Below are positions 42,829 to 51,200 of a stretch of DNA of 64,000 nt, one piece after another. The notes below the pieces were generated by a model, which saw only the letters and a program-made list of their open reading frames with translations, was not told the DNA's origin and searched no databases. Origin of the DNA: UBA964 sp031382085 (GTDB lineage: Bacteria > Pseudomonadota > Gammaproteobacteria > Steroidobacterales > Steroidobacteraceae); assembly GCA_031382085.1 (NCBI GenBank), contig JANMYM010000012.1, forward strand, positions 179,410 through 243,409, read 5' to 3'. Both the position numbers and the translations under genes were made by a program. The stretch's first letter is position 1; each line of letters starts with the position of its first letter.

Positions 42829-45800
42829 ATGGCCAGTCCCTCGAAAGCGCAATCACAGTCGCCGATCACGGTCGCCGGGGCCCAGGCGCCGCTGCGCTTT
42901 GTCACTGCAGCATCGCTGTTTGACGGCCATGATGCGGCAATCAACATGATCCGGCGGCTGCTGCAGTCCGGCGGCGCCGAGGTCGTGCACCTCGGTCACA
43001 ACCGCTCGGTGGCCGACATCGTGCGCGCGGCGATCCAGGAAGACGCGGATGCGGTCGCGGTCAGCTCCTATCAGGGTGGCCATAACGAATATTTTGCCTA
43101 CATGGTGGACACGCTGCGCGCCGCGGGCTGCGAGCACATACGCGTAATCGTCGGCGGTGGCGGTACGATCGCGCCGCAGGAAATCGCGGCGCTGGAACAA
43201 CACGGCGTCGAAAAAATCTACACGCCCGAAGATGGCCGCTTGTTAGGCCTGCAGGGCATGATCAACGACGTGTTCCGGCGCGTGCGCGCCGCCCGCCGGC
43301 CGGCCTTCGCGATGGCGCCGCTCAACGCCGGCGATCATCGCCAGCTGGCGCGCTGCATCACCCTGCTGGAAGGCGAGGCGGGCCAGCAGGGGGCCGGAAC
43401 CGAGGCCTTGCGCAAGGCACTGGTGTGGCCGGTGAGTCGCGCGCCGGTGGTCGGTATCACCGGCACCGGCGGCGCCGGCAAGTCATCGCTCACCGACGAA
43501 CTGCTGCAGCGGCTGATTCGTGCATACCCCGAGCGGCAGATCGCCGTGGTCGCCGTGGATCCGACCCGCCGTCGTTCGGGCGGCGCCCTGTTAGGAGATC
43601 GCATTCGCATGAACAGCCTGTCGAATTCCAGCGTGTTCATGCGCTCGCTGGCGACGCGGCGCCAGAATCTCGCGACCAGCGTGGTCCTGAAGGACGTGAT
43701 CGAGCTGTATCAGCAAGCGGGATTCGATCTGATCCTGGTGGAGACTGCGGGCATAGGCCAGAGCGATACGGAAATCGTCGATCTGGTGGACATTTCCACT
43801 TATGTGATGACCGCCGACTATGGCGCCGCAAGCCAGCTCGAGAAAATCGACATGCTCGATTTCGCCGATCTGGTGGTGCTCAACAAGTTTGAAAAACGCG
43901 GCGCCGCGGACGCGTTGCGCGATGTGCGCAAGCAATGGCGGCGCAATCACCCGGAGCGCATGAAAATCGCAGACTGCGATGTGCCGGTGTACCCCACCAT
44001 CGCCAGCCGTTTCAACGATCCGGGCGTCAATCACCTGTTCGCGGCCCTGTGTGCGCGCCTCGACGCCAGGGCCGGCACCACCGGGCACTGGCTGACCGCT
44101 GCGATCTCCAGCGCGGCCCCGGTGGCTGCTGCTGATATCAGCCGCACGGCGCTTATCCCCGAGAATCGCGGCCGCTACCTGGCTGACATTGCCGCCGTGG
44201 GCCGCGATACCCGCATGCAGCTGGAGCAATCGGCCAGAGCCGCCAGCGAAGCGCAAAGCCTGCATCGCGCGCTGCAGGTCCTGGGCGATGCGGATCTGCC
44301 GGCGTTGTTAGATCGTTACCCTGTCGACGTGCTCGAAAGCGGCCAGTCCGATGCGGAGTGGCAGGCGCTGCGGCTCGCCTACCACCGGGCGCTCGATGCG
44401 CTCGGCGCCGAGGGCGTGGCGCAGCTTCAGGAATGGCCGGCGCGGATCGCGGCGATTACCGAGGCGCAGTACAGCTATGTGGTGCGCGGCAAAGAGGTGC
44501 GCGGCGATAATTACCTCGAGACGCTGAGCCGCAACAAGGTGCCGAAAATTGCCGCGCCGCGGCTTACGGATCTGGGTGACATCCTGCGCTTCCTCGGCAA
44601 TGAGAATCTGCCGGGAGCCTATCCCTACACCGCAGGAGTTTATCCGTATCGCCGCGAGGCCGAAGACCCCGCGCGCATGTTTGCCGGCGAAGGCACGCCG
44701 GAGCGCACCAATAGGCGCTTTCATTTGTTAGCTCGCGACGCCGACGCCACGCGCCTGTCGACCGCATTCGATTCCACCACGCTGTATGGCGAAGACCCGG
44801 ACCTGCGCCCCGACATCTACGGCCGCACCGGCAATTCCGGCGTCAGCATCGCGACGCTGGACGACATGAAGAAACTCTACTCGGGTTTCGATCTGTGCGC
44901 GCCGACCACTTCCGTGTCGATGACCATCAATGGCCCCGCGCCGATGCTGCTGGCGATGTTCATGAACACCGCCATCGACCAGCGGGTCGAGCGGTTTCTG
45001 CACACCGAGGGCCGCTGGCTGCGCGCCGAGCGGCATATTGGCCAGTTGCGTGCGCAGCAGGCGGCGGCGGGTATCCCGACCGCGCGCTACGTTGGCAATC
45101 TGCCCGAGGGTCACGATGGTCTGGGCCTTGGTTTGTTAGGCCTGAGTGCCGATCAGCTGGTGGGTATTGCGGTCGACGGCCAGGTACTGCTGGGCGAAAG
45201 CGAGTACCGGAAGATCGCCGCCGCAGCGCAGAGTCTCGCGCGCGGCACCGTGCAGGCGGACATCCTCAAGGAAGATCAGGCCCAGAACACCTGTATTTTC
45301 TCCACCGAATTTGCCATGCGGCTGATGGGCGACGTGCAGCAGTATTTCATCGACCACAACGTGCGCAATTTCTATTCGGTATCGATATCCGGTTACCACA
45401 TCGCCGAGGCCGGCGCCAATCCGATCAGCCAGCTGGCCTTTACGCTGGCGAACGGCTTCACCATCGTCGAGTACTACCTCGCGCGCGGCATGCAGATCGA
45501 CGATTTCGCGGCCAACCTGAGCTTCTTTTTCTCGAACGGCATGGATGCCGAGTACGCGGTGATCGGCCGGGTCGCGCGGCGCATCTGGGCGCGCGCGCTG
45601 CGCGAACGCTATGGCGCCAGTGCGCGCAGCCAGATGCTGAAGTACCACATCCAGACCTCGGGCCGCAGCCTGCACGCACGCGAGATCCAGTTCAACGATA
45701 TCCGCACCACCCTGCAGGCCTTGTATGCGTTGTTTGACAACTGCAATTCCCTGCACACCAATGCCTACGACGAAGCGCTGACCACGCCGACCGAAGCAAG

Positions 45801-46344
45801 CGTGCGGCGCGCAGTTGCCATCCAGCTGATCATCAATCGCGAACTCGGATTGAACGCGACACAGAATCCCTGGCAGGGTTCCTACATGATCGACTACCTG
45901 ACCGACATGGTGGAAGAGGCCGTGTACCGCGAGTTTGAATCCATCAGCGAGCGCGGCGGCGTGTTAGGTGCGATGGAAACCATGTACCAGCGCGGCAAGA
46001 TCCAGGAAGAGAGCCTGTACTACGAAACCCGCAAGCACGATGGCAGCCTGCCCATTATTGGCGTCAATACGTTCCTCAGCAAACACGATGCGGCCGCTGA
46101 GCATGCGGCGGTGGCGCTGATCCGTTCCACCGAGGAAGAAAAGCAGCAGCAGGTCACCGGCGTGAAGTCGTTTCAGTCGCGTGGCGAGGCGCAGCGCGCT
46201 GCGGCGCTCGAGCGGCTGCGTGCGACGGCGGCCGGCAATGGCAACACCTTTGGAGATTTGATGGTCGCCGCCCGTTGTGCGTCGTTAGGCCAGATCTCGC
46301 ACGCCCTGTATGAAGTCGGCGGCCAGTACCGCCGTAACATGTAA
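42829..46344 (+). CDS. icmF: Fused isobutyryl-CoA mutase IcmF
   Basis: A 1,171-residue adenosylcobalamin enzyme interconverting isobutyryl-CoA and n-butyryl-CoA (some also pivalyl-CoA). Three parts are visible in order: B12-binding domain (SLFDGHDAAINM with the cobalt His, about 25-35, then VSSYQGGH), a MeaI-type G-protein chaperone (GTGGAGKSS near 218, NKFEKRG near 350), and the mutase large domain (SGYHIAEAGANPISQLAF near 860, SFFFSNGMDAEYAVIG near 900). The fused order is diagnostic of IcmF. The ATG at 42829 is preferred to a GTG at 42811 that lacks a ribosome site. Regulation by the divergent TetR is likely. Confidence 0.95.
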   Translation: MASPSKAQSQSPITVAGAQAPLRFVTAASLFDGHDAAINMIRRLLQSGGAEVVHLGHNRSVADIVRAAIQEDADAVAVSSYQGGHNEYFAYMVDTLRAAGCEHIRVIVGGGGTIAPQEIAALEQHGVEKIYTPEDGRLLGLQGMINDVFRRVRAARRPAFAMAPLNAGDHRQLARCITLLEGEAGQQGAGTEALRKALVWPVSRAPVVGITGTGGAGKSSLTDELLQRLIRAYPERQIAVVAVDPTRRRSGGALLGDRIRMNSLSNSSVFMRSLATRRQNLATSVVLKDVIELYQQAGFDLILVETAGIGQSDTEIVDLVDISTYVMTADYGAASQLEKIDMLDFADLVVLNKFEKRGAADALRDVRKQWRRNHPERMKIADCDVPVYPTIASRFNDPGVNHLFAALCARLDARAGTTGHWLTAAISSAAPVAAADISRTALIPENRGRYLADIAAVGRDTRMQLEQSARAASEAQSLHRALQVLGDADLPALLDRYPVDVLESGQSDAEWQALRLAYHRALDALGAEGVAQLQEWPARIAAITEAQYSYVVRGKEVRGDNYLETLSRNKVPKIAAPRLTDLGDILRFLGNENLPGAYPYTAGVYPYRREAEDPARMFAGEGTPERTNRRFHLLARDADATRLSTAFDSTTLYGEDPDLRPDIYGRTGNSGVSIATLDDMKKLYSGFDLCAPTTSVSMTINGPAPMLLAMFMNTAIDQRVERFLHTEGRWLRAERHIGQLRAQQAAAGIPTARYVGNLPEGHDGLGLGLLGLSADQLVGIAVDGQVLLGESEYRKIAAAAQSLARGTVQADILKEDQAQNTCIFSTEFAMRLMGDVQQYFIDHNVRNFYSVSISGYHIAEAGANPISQLAFTLANGFTIVEYYLARGMQIDDFAANLSFFFSNGMDAEYAVIGRVARRIWARALRERYGASARSQMLKYHIQTSGRSLHAREIQFNDIRTTLQALYALFDNCNSLHTNAYDEALTTPTEASVRRAVAIQLIINRELGLNATQNPWQGSYMIDYLTDMVEEAVYREFESISERGGVLGAMETMYQRGKIQEESLYYETRKHDGSLPIIGVNTFLSKHDAAAEHAAVALIRSTEEEKQQQVTGVKSFQSRGEAQRAAALERLRATAAGNGNTFGDLMVAARCASLGQISHALYEVGGQYRRNM

Positions 46345-46358
46345 GGCGCGCACGCGCG

Positions 46359-47078
46359 TCACTCCGGCGCCAGGTCGGGCTCGTCCAGCCGGCTGAGGAT
46401 CGCGGCCCGCGAGCGGCTGCGCAGGTCGGCCGGATCCGGCATCGCGCCTTCCGGCATTTGCAGCGGCGCCAGCACCTCCACCTCGATGATGCCTGGGCGT
46501 AGCAGGAAACCCTCCGGCGCCAGGCGCTCGCGTGTGCCGCGGATCACGCAGGGTACGACTGTTAGCTGCGAGCGTGCGGCGATAGTGAACGCACCCGAAT
46601 GAAACTTCAGCAGCCCGGGCTTGGTGTGAAAAGTGCCTTCCGGGAAAAACACTAGCGACTGACCGCGGCTGGCGCTGCGCAGCAGCCGCCGCGCGTCCGA
46701 CGCGCCTTGGTGGCGGTTGACTCGGTCGACGAATTCCGACCCTATGCGCCGCAACAAAAAACCAGCCAGGGGAACCCGATCCATTTCCTTCTTGATGACA
46801 AACGAAAAGCGCGTCGGCAGCGCGGCTTTCATCACAGGCCCATCGAGGTAGCTGCAATGATTGGCGACCACCACGCAGGGACCCGCGGGCAGATGGTGCA
46901 GTCCGATCACACGCAGGCGCATGCCGGCCGCCAAGAGCATCATTCGCGCCATGGCACCGGCCAGCGCCCGCCGAGCCTGCAATCCGGGCACCAGCAGCAC
47001 CCCCAGCAGCGCGATAACGCCGAGAATTGCGATGGCAAGCCACGCGTAAATTCCCCACAAACCATAGGCTAGCGGCAT
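46359..47078 (-). CDS. plsC: 1-acyl-sn-glycerol-3-phosphate acyltransferase-like protein
   Basis: A 239-residue membrane acyltransferase. One or two N-terminal helices (IYAWLAIAILGVIALLGVLLV) precede VVVANHCSYLDG (NHx4D catalytic motif, about residue 72) and LVFFPEGTFHTKPGLL (substrate-binding EGT, about 143). The domain matches PlsC enzymes, which add the second acyl chain to lysophosphatidic acid. A specialised lyso-lipid acyltransferase is possible since the window may not hold the only plsC. It converges on icmF 14 bp away. Confidence 0.85.
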   Translation of the reverse strand: MPLAYGLWGIYAWLAIAILGVIALLGVLLVPGLQARRALAGAMARMMLLAAGMRLRVIGLHHLPAGPCVVVANHCSYLDGPVMKAALPTRFSFVIKKEMDRVPLAGFLLRRIGSEFVDRVNRHQGASDARRLLRSASRGQSLVFFPEGTFHTKPGLLKFHSGAFTIAARSQLTVVPCVIRGTRERLAPEGFLLRPGIIEVEVLAPLQMPEGAMPDPADLRSRSRAAILSRLDEPDLAPE

Positions 47079-47235
47079 CGTCGGTTTTGAACCTTTACTG
47101 TGATCGAGTTCTCTTTATGTTAATGCGTATCGACAACCGTGAATAAGGTCACTGCGGATTAACCGACGTCGAACCGATACTCCTCCTGCGAATTGGAAGT
47201 GGCAACAGCTTTGCCGCTACGCAATCGAGGCTGAA

Positions 47236-48168
47236 TTGATCAAAGCAGCAACAACAGCAGGGCAGGTAGCGAAGGTGGACACCACGGATCCCGCCATCAC
47301 GCGCTTTCTCGATGCCGTTTGGATGGAACGCGGGCTGTCGGTCAATACACTGGCGGCGTATCGCGCCGATTTGACGGCCCTGACTCGCTGGCTCGCCGAA
47401 CGCGACATCCGCATACTGGATACCACGCGTTCGGATCTTCTGGGTTTCATCGCTGCGCGTGTTGAATTGGGCGCGCGCCCGCGCTCCACCGCGCGACAAC
47501 TGTCTTCGTTTCGACGATTCTTCCGGCACTTCCTGCGTGAGGGCAGCGTCAAGCAAGACCCCACGGCGCAGATTGCGATGCCGAAAATCGGCCGTTCGCT
47601 GCCGAAGTCGCTGTCAGAGGAGGAAGTCGAGTCCCTGTTGTCGGCGCCGCTCGTCACTGATCCGTTAGGTCATCGTGACCGCACTATGCTCGAAGTGTTG
47701 TACGCAACGGGATTGCGGGTAACCGAGCTGGTGAGTCTCAAGTACAGCCAGGTCAACCTCAATCAGGGCGTCATACGCGTGCTCGGCAAGGGCAATCGCG
47801 AACGCCTGATTCCGGTCGGCGAAGAGGCGGTCCGATGGCTGGGTGAATTCATCAGTGGTGCGCGCAGTGAAATCCTGCTGGACCGCGCCACGGACTATCT
47901 CTTTCCGACACGCCGCGGTGATCGCATGACGCGCCAGGCCTTCTGGCACATCATCAAGCGTTACGCGCGCAAGTCTCTTATTGAGAAAACCCTCTCGCCG
48001 CATACTTTGCGGCACGCGTTCGCGACGCACCTTCTCAATCATGGCGCCGACCTGCGTGTGGTGCAGATGTTGCTGGGTCACAGTGATTTGTCGACCACCC
48101 AGATCTATACCCATGTTGCCCGCGAGCGCATGAAGGAAATGCACGCAGCGCACCATCCGCGCGGTTAA
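47236..48168 (+). CDS. xerD: Site-specific tyrosine recombinase XerD
   Basis: A 310-residue integrase-fold recombinase acting with XerC at dif to resolve chromosome dimers. The SAM-like core-binding domain (GLSVNTLAAYRADLTALTRW) is followed by catalytic ATGLRVTELVSL (Arg), LSPHTLRHAFATHLL (His-x-x-Arg), LGHSDLSTTQIYTHV (His and Tyr). The KGNRERLIPVGEEA segment is XerD-like, and dsbC directly downstream is the neighbourhood known from E. coli. TTG 47236 is the first possible start; GTG 47275 is an alternative of more usual XerD length. No dif site was recognised. Confidence 0.93.
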   Translation: MIKAATTAGQVAKVDTTDPAITRFLDAVWMERGLSVNTLAAYRADLTALTRWLAERDIRILDTTRSDLLGFIAARVELGARPRSTARQLSSFRRFFRHFLREGSVKQDPTAQIAMPKIGRSLPKSLSEEEVESLLSAPLVTDPLGHRDRTMLEVLYATGLRVTELVSLKYSQVNLNQGVIRVLGKGNRERLIPVGEEAVRWLGEFISGARSEILLDRATDYLFPTRRGDRMTRQAFWHIIKRYARKSLIEKTLSPHTLRHAFATHLLNHGADLRVVQMLLGHSDLSTTQIYTHVARERMKEMHAAHHPRG

Positions 48169-48257
48169 GTCGCAATTCCTGTTCCTTGAGTTAGACTTGA
48201 ACCCTTCGGCTGTTATGCGGTCGAAAGTTTACCCTTGGTGGATGGGACGGCAGCGGC

Positions 48258-49004
48258 ATGAAACTTGGTAGTTCCTGGGTTCTATTACTTGGCCTGTGTG
48301 CAACGCCGTTGGTACTGGCGCAATCACCCGGCAAGCCAGACGCGCGGCCCGACATTCGTCTGGACATATCCCGCAAATTTCCCGGGACCAAAGTTGACGA
48401 CGTCCGGATGTCGCCAGTTCCGGGTGTTTTTGAAGTCATGCGCGGCACCGACGTTGTCTATGTCAGTGGCGATGCCAAATACGCCATCGCGGGCGATCTG
48501 TACGACCTCAACAACCAGAGCAGCAACCTGACCGAGCGTCGGCGCCGCGAGATCCGCATGCAGATGTTAGCTGCGGTACCGGATTCGCAGGCCGTGGTTT
48601 TCGCGCCCAAGGTTGCCAAGTACACGGTCACCGTTTTTACCGATGTGGACTGCGGCTATTGCCGGCAACTCCACAGCAAAATTGCCCAGTACAACGATCT
48701 GGGCATCAAGGTGCGTTACCTGTTCTTCCCGCGCAGCGGACCAGACACGGAGTCCTGGGACAAGGCCGAGCAGGTCTGGTGTTCTGCCAACCGCAACGAA
48801 GCGCTGACCAAGGCCAAGCTCGGCGAGACCCTCAAGGTCGCGAAGTGCGCTGGCACGCCGGTGAAGCGCGACTATGAACTGGGTGAGAACATTGGTCTGC
48901 GCGGCACACCGGGTATCGTGCTGGCTAACGGCGAGCTGTTGGGAGGCTACGTGCCGCCCATCAGTTTGGTTGCGAAATTGCAAGGCCTGGCAGCGGGCAA
49001 ATAG
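48258..49004 (+). CDS. dsbC: Periplasmic disulfide isomerase DsbC
   Basis: A 248-residue exported thiol isomerase. A signal peptide (MKLGSSWVLLLGLCATPLVL then AQS) precedes the dimerisation domain (FPGTKVDDVRMSPVPGVFEV). The thioredoxin domain follows, with CGYC in DVDCGYCRQLHSKI near residue 133 and the cis-Pro loop RGTPGIVLANG near 215. It corrects wrong disulfides in the periplasm, kept reduced by DsbD. It follows xerD, as in E. coli, with a 90-bp spacer that may hold a promoter. It converges on fdxA. Confidence 0.93.
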   Translation: MKLGSSWVLLLGLCATPLVLAQSPGKPDARPDIRLDISRKFPGTKVDDVRMSPVPGVFEVMRGTDVVYVSGDAKYAIAGDLYDLNNQSSNLTERRRREIRMQMLAAVPDSQAVVFAPKVAKYTVTVFTDVDCGYCRQLHSKIAQYNDLGIKVRYLFFPRSGPDTESWDKAEQVWCSANRNEALTKAKLGETLKVAKCAGTPVKRDYELGENIGLRGTPGIVLANGELLGGYVPPISLVAKLQGLAAGK

Positions 49005-49026
49005 AGCCGCGACCACCGCTGGAAAG

Positions 49027-49350
49027 CTAACGCTCCAGCAGTTTCAGCTTGTCGGGCACGCCTTCCCAGGACTTGGCGTCGGCTGGCGCCTTACCCATCT
49101 CGGTGATCACCGGCCATTTGCGCGACAGCTCGGCGTTAAGTGCCTTGTAAGCTTCCTGGCCGGCCGGTATTTCTTCTTCCGAGTAGATCGCTTCGACCGG
49201 GCATTCCGGCTCACAAAGCGTGCAATCGATGCATTCATCCGGGTCGATGACCAGGAAATTGGGGCCTTCATGGAAGCAGTCCACCGGACAGACTTCCACG
49301 CAGTCCATGTATTTGCACTTGATGCATTGCTCGGTCACAACAAAAGTCAT
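49027..49350 (-). CDS. fdxA: Seven-iron ferredoxin (3Fe-4S/4Fe-4S)
   Basis: A 107-residue ferredoxin. CIKCKYMDCVEVCPVDCF and ECIDCTLCEPECPVEA carry the two cluster motifs, arranged as in Azotobacter FdI/FdxA-type proteins. The long C-terminal tail (EAYKALNAELSRKWPVITE) is typical. It is a low-potential electron carrier of general metabolism. It lies 27 bp downstream of the NUDIX gene, on the same strand. Confidence 0.95.
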   Translation of the reverse strand: MTFVVTEQCIKCKYMDCVEVCPVDCFHEGPNFLVIDPDECIDCTLCEPECPVEAIYSEEEIPAGQEAYKALNAELSRKWPVITEMGKAPADAKSWEGVPDKLKLLER

Positions 49351-49377
49351 TGCAGTCCTCTTGAGGGCTATTCTGCC

Positions 49378-49917
49378 CTACCGGGCGCGTCGGTTGAACT
49401 GAGTGAAGTGGTGTCCGTCCACTCCGGCGGTCCGGTCTTCCAGAAAGCGGCGCAGCGTGTAGTCGGTACTTAGGAAGGCGATGTCCGCCCACGGCAACTC
49501 GTCCGCCGTCACAAGCCTGGCATCGAGGCTCTCGGGACCGGCGCCGATTTCAGGGTCCAGCAAGCGAGCGCGGAAAAATACGTGCACCTGATGTGCGGGC
49601 AGGACATGCACGACTGTTAGCAGCGAGAGGATCTCGACTGTGGCCAGCGCTTCTTCATGGGCCTCCCGGGCCGCTCCTTGTTGCAGGGTTTCGCCGTTTT
49701 CGAGGAACCCCGCCGGCACCGTCCAGTAGCCGACCCGCGGCTCTATGGCCCGCTTGCAGATCAGGATCCGGCCCTCGAATTCGGGCACGCAGCCGACCAC
49801 GATCTTGGGGTTCTGGTAATGAATGACGCCGCAGCCGTCGCAGACAAAGCGCGGCAACAAATCATCCTCTGGCACGCGCAAACTGACCGGCGCGCCACAA
49901 TCGCTGCAATATTTCAT
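49378..49917 (-). CDS. Zinc-ribbon NUDIX hydrolase
   Basis: A 179-residue protein with an N-terminal zinc ribbon (YCSDCGAPV ... FVCDGCGVIHY, four Cys) and a NUDIX domain. The box starts GFLENGETLQQGAAREAHEE, fitting GX5EX7REUXEE, but the Gly expected after the EE pair is replaced by Leu (EEALATVE). The metal-binding Glu are intact, so activity is plausible. Related proteins include NudC-like and ADP-ribose hydrolases; the substrate is not known. It lies between fdxA and tRNA-Leu. Confidence 0.87.
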   Translation of the reverse strand: MKYCSDCGAPVSLRVPEDDLLPRFVCDGCGVIHYQNPKIVVGCVPEFEGRILICKRAIEPRVGYWTVPAGFLENGETLQQGAAREAHEEALATVEILSLLTVVHVLPAHQVHVFFRARLLDPEIGAGPESLDARLVTADELPWADIAFLSTDYTLRRFLEDRTAGVDGHHFTQFNRRAR

Positions 49918-49930
49918 GATTAAGTGAACC

Positions 49931-50017
49931 TGGTGCCCGGGGGGAGAATCGAACTCCCATGACCTTGCGGCCGGCAGATTTTGAGTCTGCTGTGTCTACC
50001 AGTTCCACCACCCGGGC
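49931..50017 (-). tRNA. tRNA-Leu (CAA anticodon)
   Basis: An 87-nt tRNA on the minus strand. The acceptor stem GCCCGGG pairs with CCCGGGC, GTTCGATTC is the T loop, a long variable arm marks a class II tRNA, and the anticodon loop CTCAAAA within GCAGA/TCTGC gives CAA, reading TTG leucine codons. The 3' CCA is encoded. Confidence 0.95.
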
Positions 50018-50109
50018 GGGCAGTCAAAAACGGGGCGGGAGTGTAGCGCAGCAGGGCGCGGAAACAAATTATGCGACGCTTTGCGGGCGTCGGGCATCTA
50101 AGGTACGAC

Positions 50110-50685
50110 ATGAGCAAACTGGCAGACCTGGTGGTGGCTGACAGCCTGATCGAGGCGGTTCGCAGCGGCGACCGCGATGCGGCCGGCCGGCTGTACGCCA
50201 AAGTCGCGGGCACGGCCTATACGCTGGCGCGCCGGCTGGTCGGTTCGGCGATCGCCGAGGATGTCCTGCAAGACAGCATGGTGCGGATGTTCGCGGCGCT
50301 GGGCAGCTTTCGGGGCGAAGCGCCGTTTGGCAGCTGGCTGCGGCGGATCGTCGTCACACAGTGCCTGATGCAGCTGCGTTCGCCATGGCGGCGCGCCCGA
50401 GTCTACTTTGAGGATGTCGGCGATTCAGCCGCCCAGCTAACGAATTCGACCGACCCGTCGCTCGCCGTGGATGCCGAGCGCGCATTGCGGCGCTTGACAC
50501 CGACCGCCCGCGCGGTGCTGTGGTTGCACGCGGTGGAAGGCTATTCCCACGCCGAAATCGGCGCGCAGTTCGGCCGCAGCGAAAGTTTTTCCAAGACGCG
50601 GTTGGCGCGGGCGCTGCGGCGCCTGCGCGCTGACCAAAACACCGGTCCGAAAGAATTGCTATGCCAGATCCCACCCAAATCCTGA
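50110..50685 (+). CDS. ECF-type RNA polymerase sigma factor
   Basis: A 191-residue sigma-70-family factor with region 2 (DAAGRLYAKVAGTAYTLARRLVG, IAEDVLQDSMVRMFAALGSF, SWLRRIVVTQCL) and region 4 (LTPTARAVLWLHAVEGYSHAEIGAQF, FSKTRLARALRRLR). The ATG at 50110 gives a normal N-terminus; an upstream ATG 13 codons earlier is less likely. Its 3' end overlaps the next gene by 25 bp. That gene codes for a one-helix membrane protein, the usual position for an anti-sigma factor. The regulon probably includes this operon (inference). Confidence 0.87.
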   Translation: MSKLADLVVADSLIEAVRSGDRDAAGRLYAKVAGTAYTLARRLVGSAIAEDVLQDSMVRMFAALGSFRGEAPFGSWLRRIVVTQCLMQLRSPWRRARVYFEDVGDSAAQLTNSTDPSLAVDAERALRRLTPTARAVLWLHAVEGYSHAEIGAQFGRSESFSKTRLARALRRLRADQNTGPKELLCQIPPKS

Positions 50686-51170
50686 GCCCGGCCGCGCAGC
50701 GGGAGTGGCCGGCACCCTACGACTACGCGGCTTTTGAGGGTCGCATCGCGAGTGCGCAGCGGCGCGCGGTGATTGGCCAGCGGGTCGGCGTTGCGACCCT
50801 GGCCGCGGTCACGATCGCGGTGCTGAGCCTGCTGCTGGTGTCCTCGCGCCAACGTCCCGCGCCGGCCATCGACGGGGCCGCGATTGTTAGCAACACCGCT
50901 GACTCCGGGGATGCGGCTGCGCAGACGGTCATGGATGAAAGCTGGCTGCGTCATTTGCCGCAGCAGCCAGCCCTCGCACGCGTGTCGACGCGTGCACCGG
51001 CGGGATTGCTCGAAGATCGGATCGCCTGGCTGGACGATTCGCTGAGCGCCGCCTTGCAGGAGCAGGCCGCACAGGGCGAGGTGCTGCGCCTGCGCTCGGA
51101 GCGCGTCCAGTTGGTCGACGCGCTGGTACGAGTTCGCTATGCCGAGCAGCTATCTGCCGATGCCAATTAA
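50661..51170 (+). CDS. Single-helix membrane protein, possible anti-sigma partner
   Basis: A 169-residue protein: about 38 cytoplasmic residues, one helix (VGVATLAAVTIAVLSLLLV, about 42-62), then a periplasmic part that is Ala/Pro-rich first and strongly helical and charged at the end (LLEDRIAWLDDSLSAALQEQ onward), like a coiled coil. I recognise no anti-sigma zinc motif. The 25-bp overlap with the sigma gene and the membrane topology make an anti-sigma or signal-relay role plausible, not proven. Confidence 0.65.
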   Translation: MPDPTQILSPAAQREWPAPYDYAAFEGRIASAQRRAVIGQRVGVATLAAVTIAVLSLLLVSSRQRPAPAIDGAAIVSNTADSGDAAAQTVMDESWLRHLPQQPALARVSTRAPAGLLEDRIAWLDDSLSAALQEQAAQGEVLRLRSERVQLVDALVRVRYAEQLSADAN

Positions 51171-51200
51171 ATTTTTGTTTGCGAAACGGAGAATGAATTT

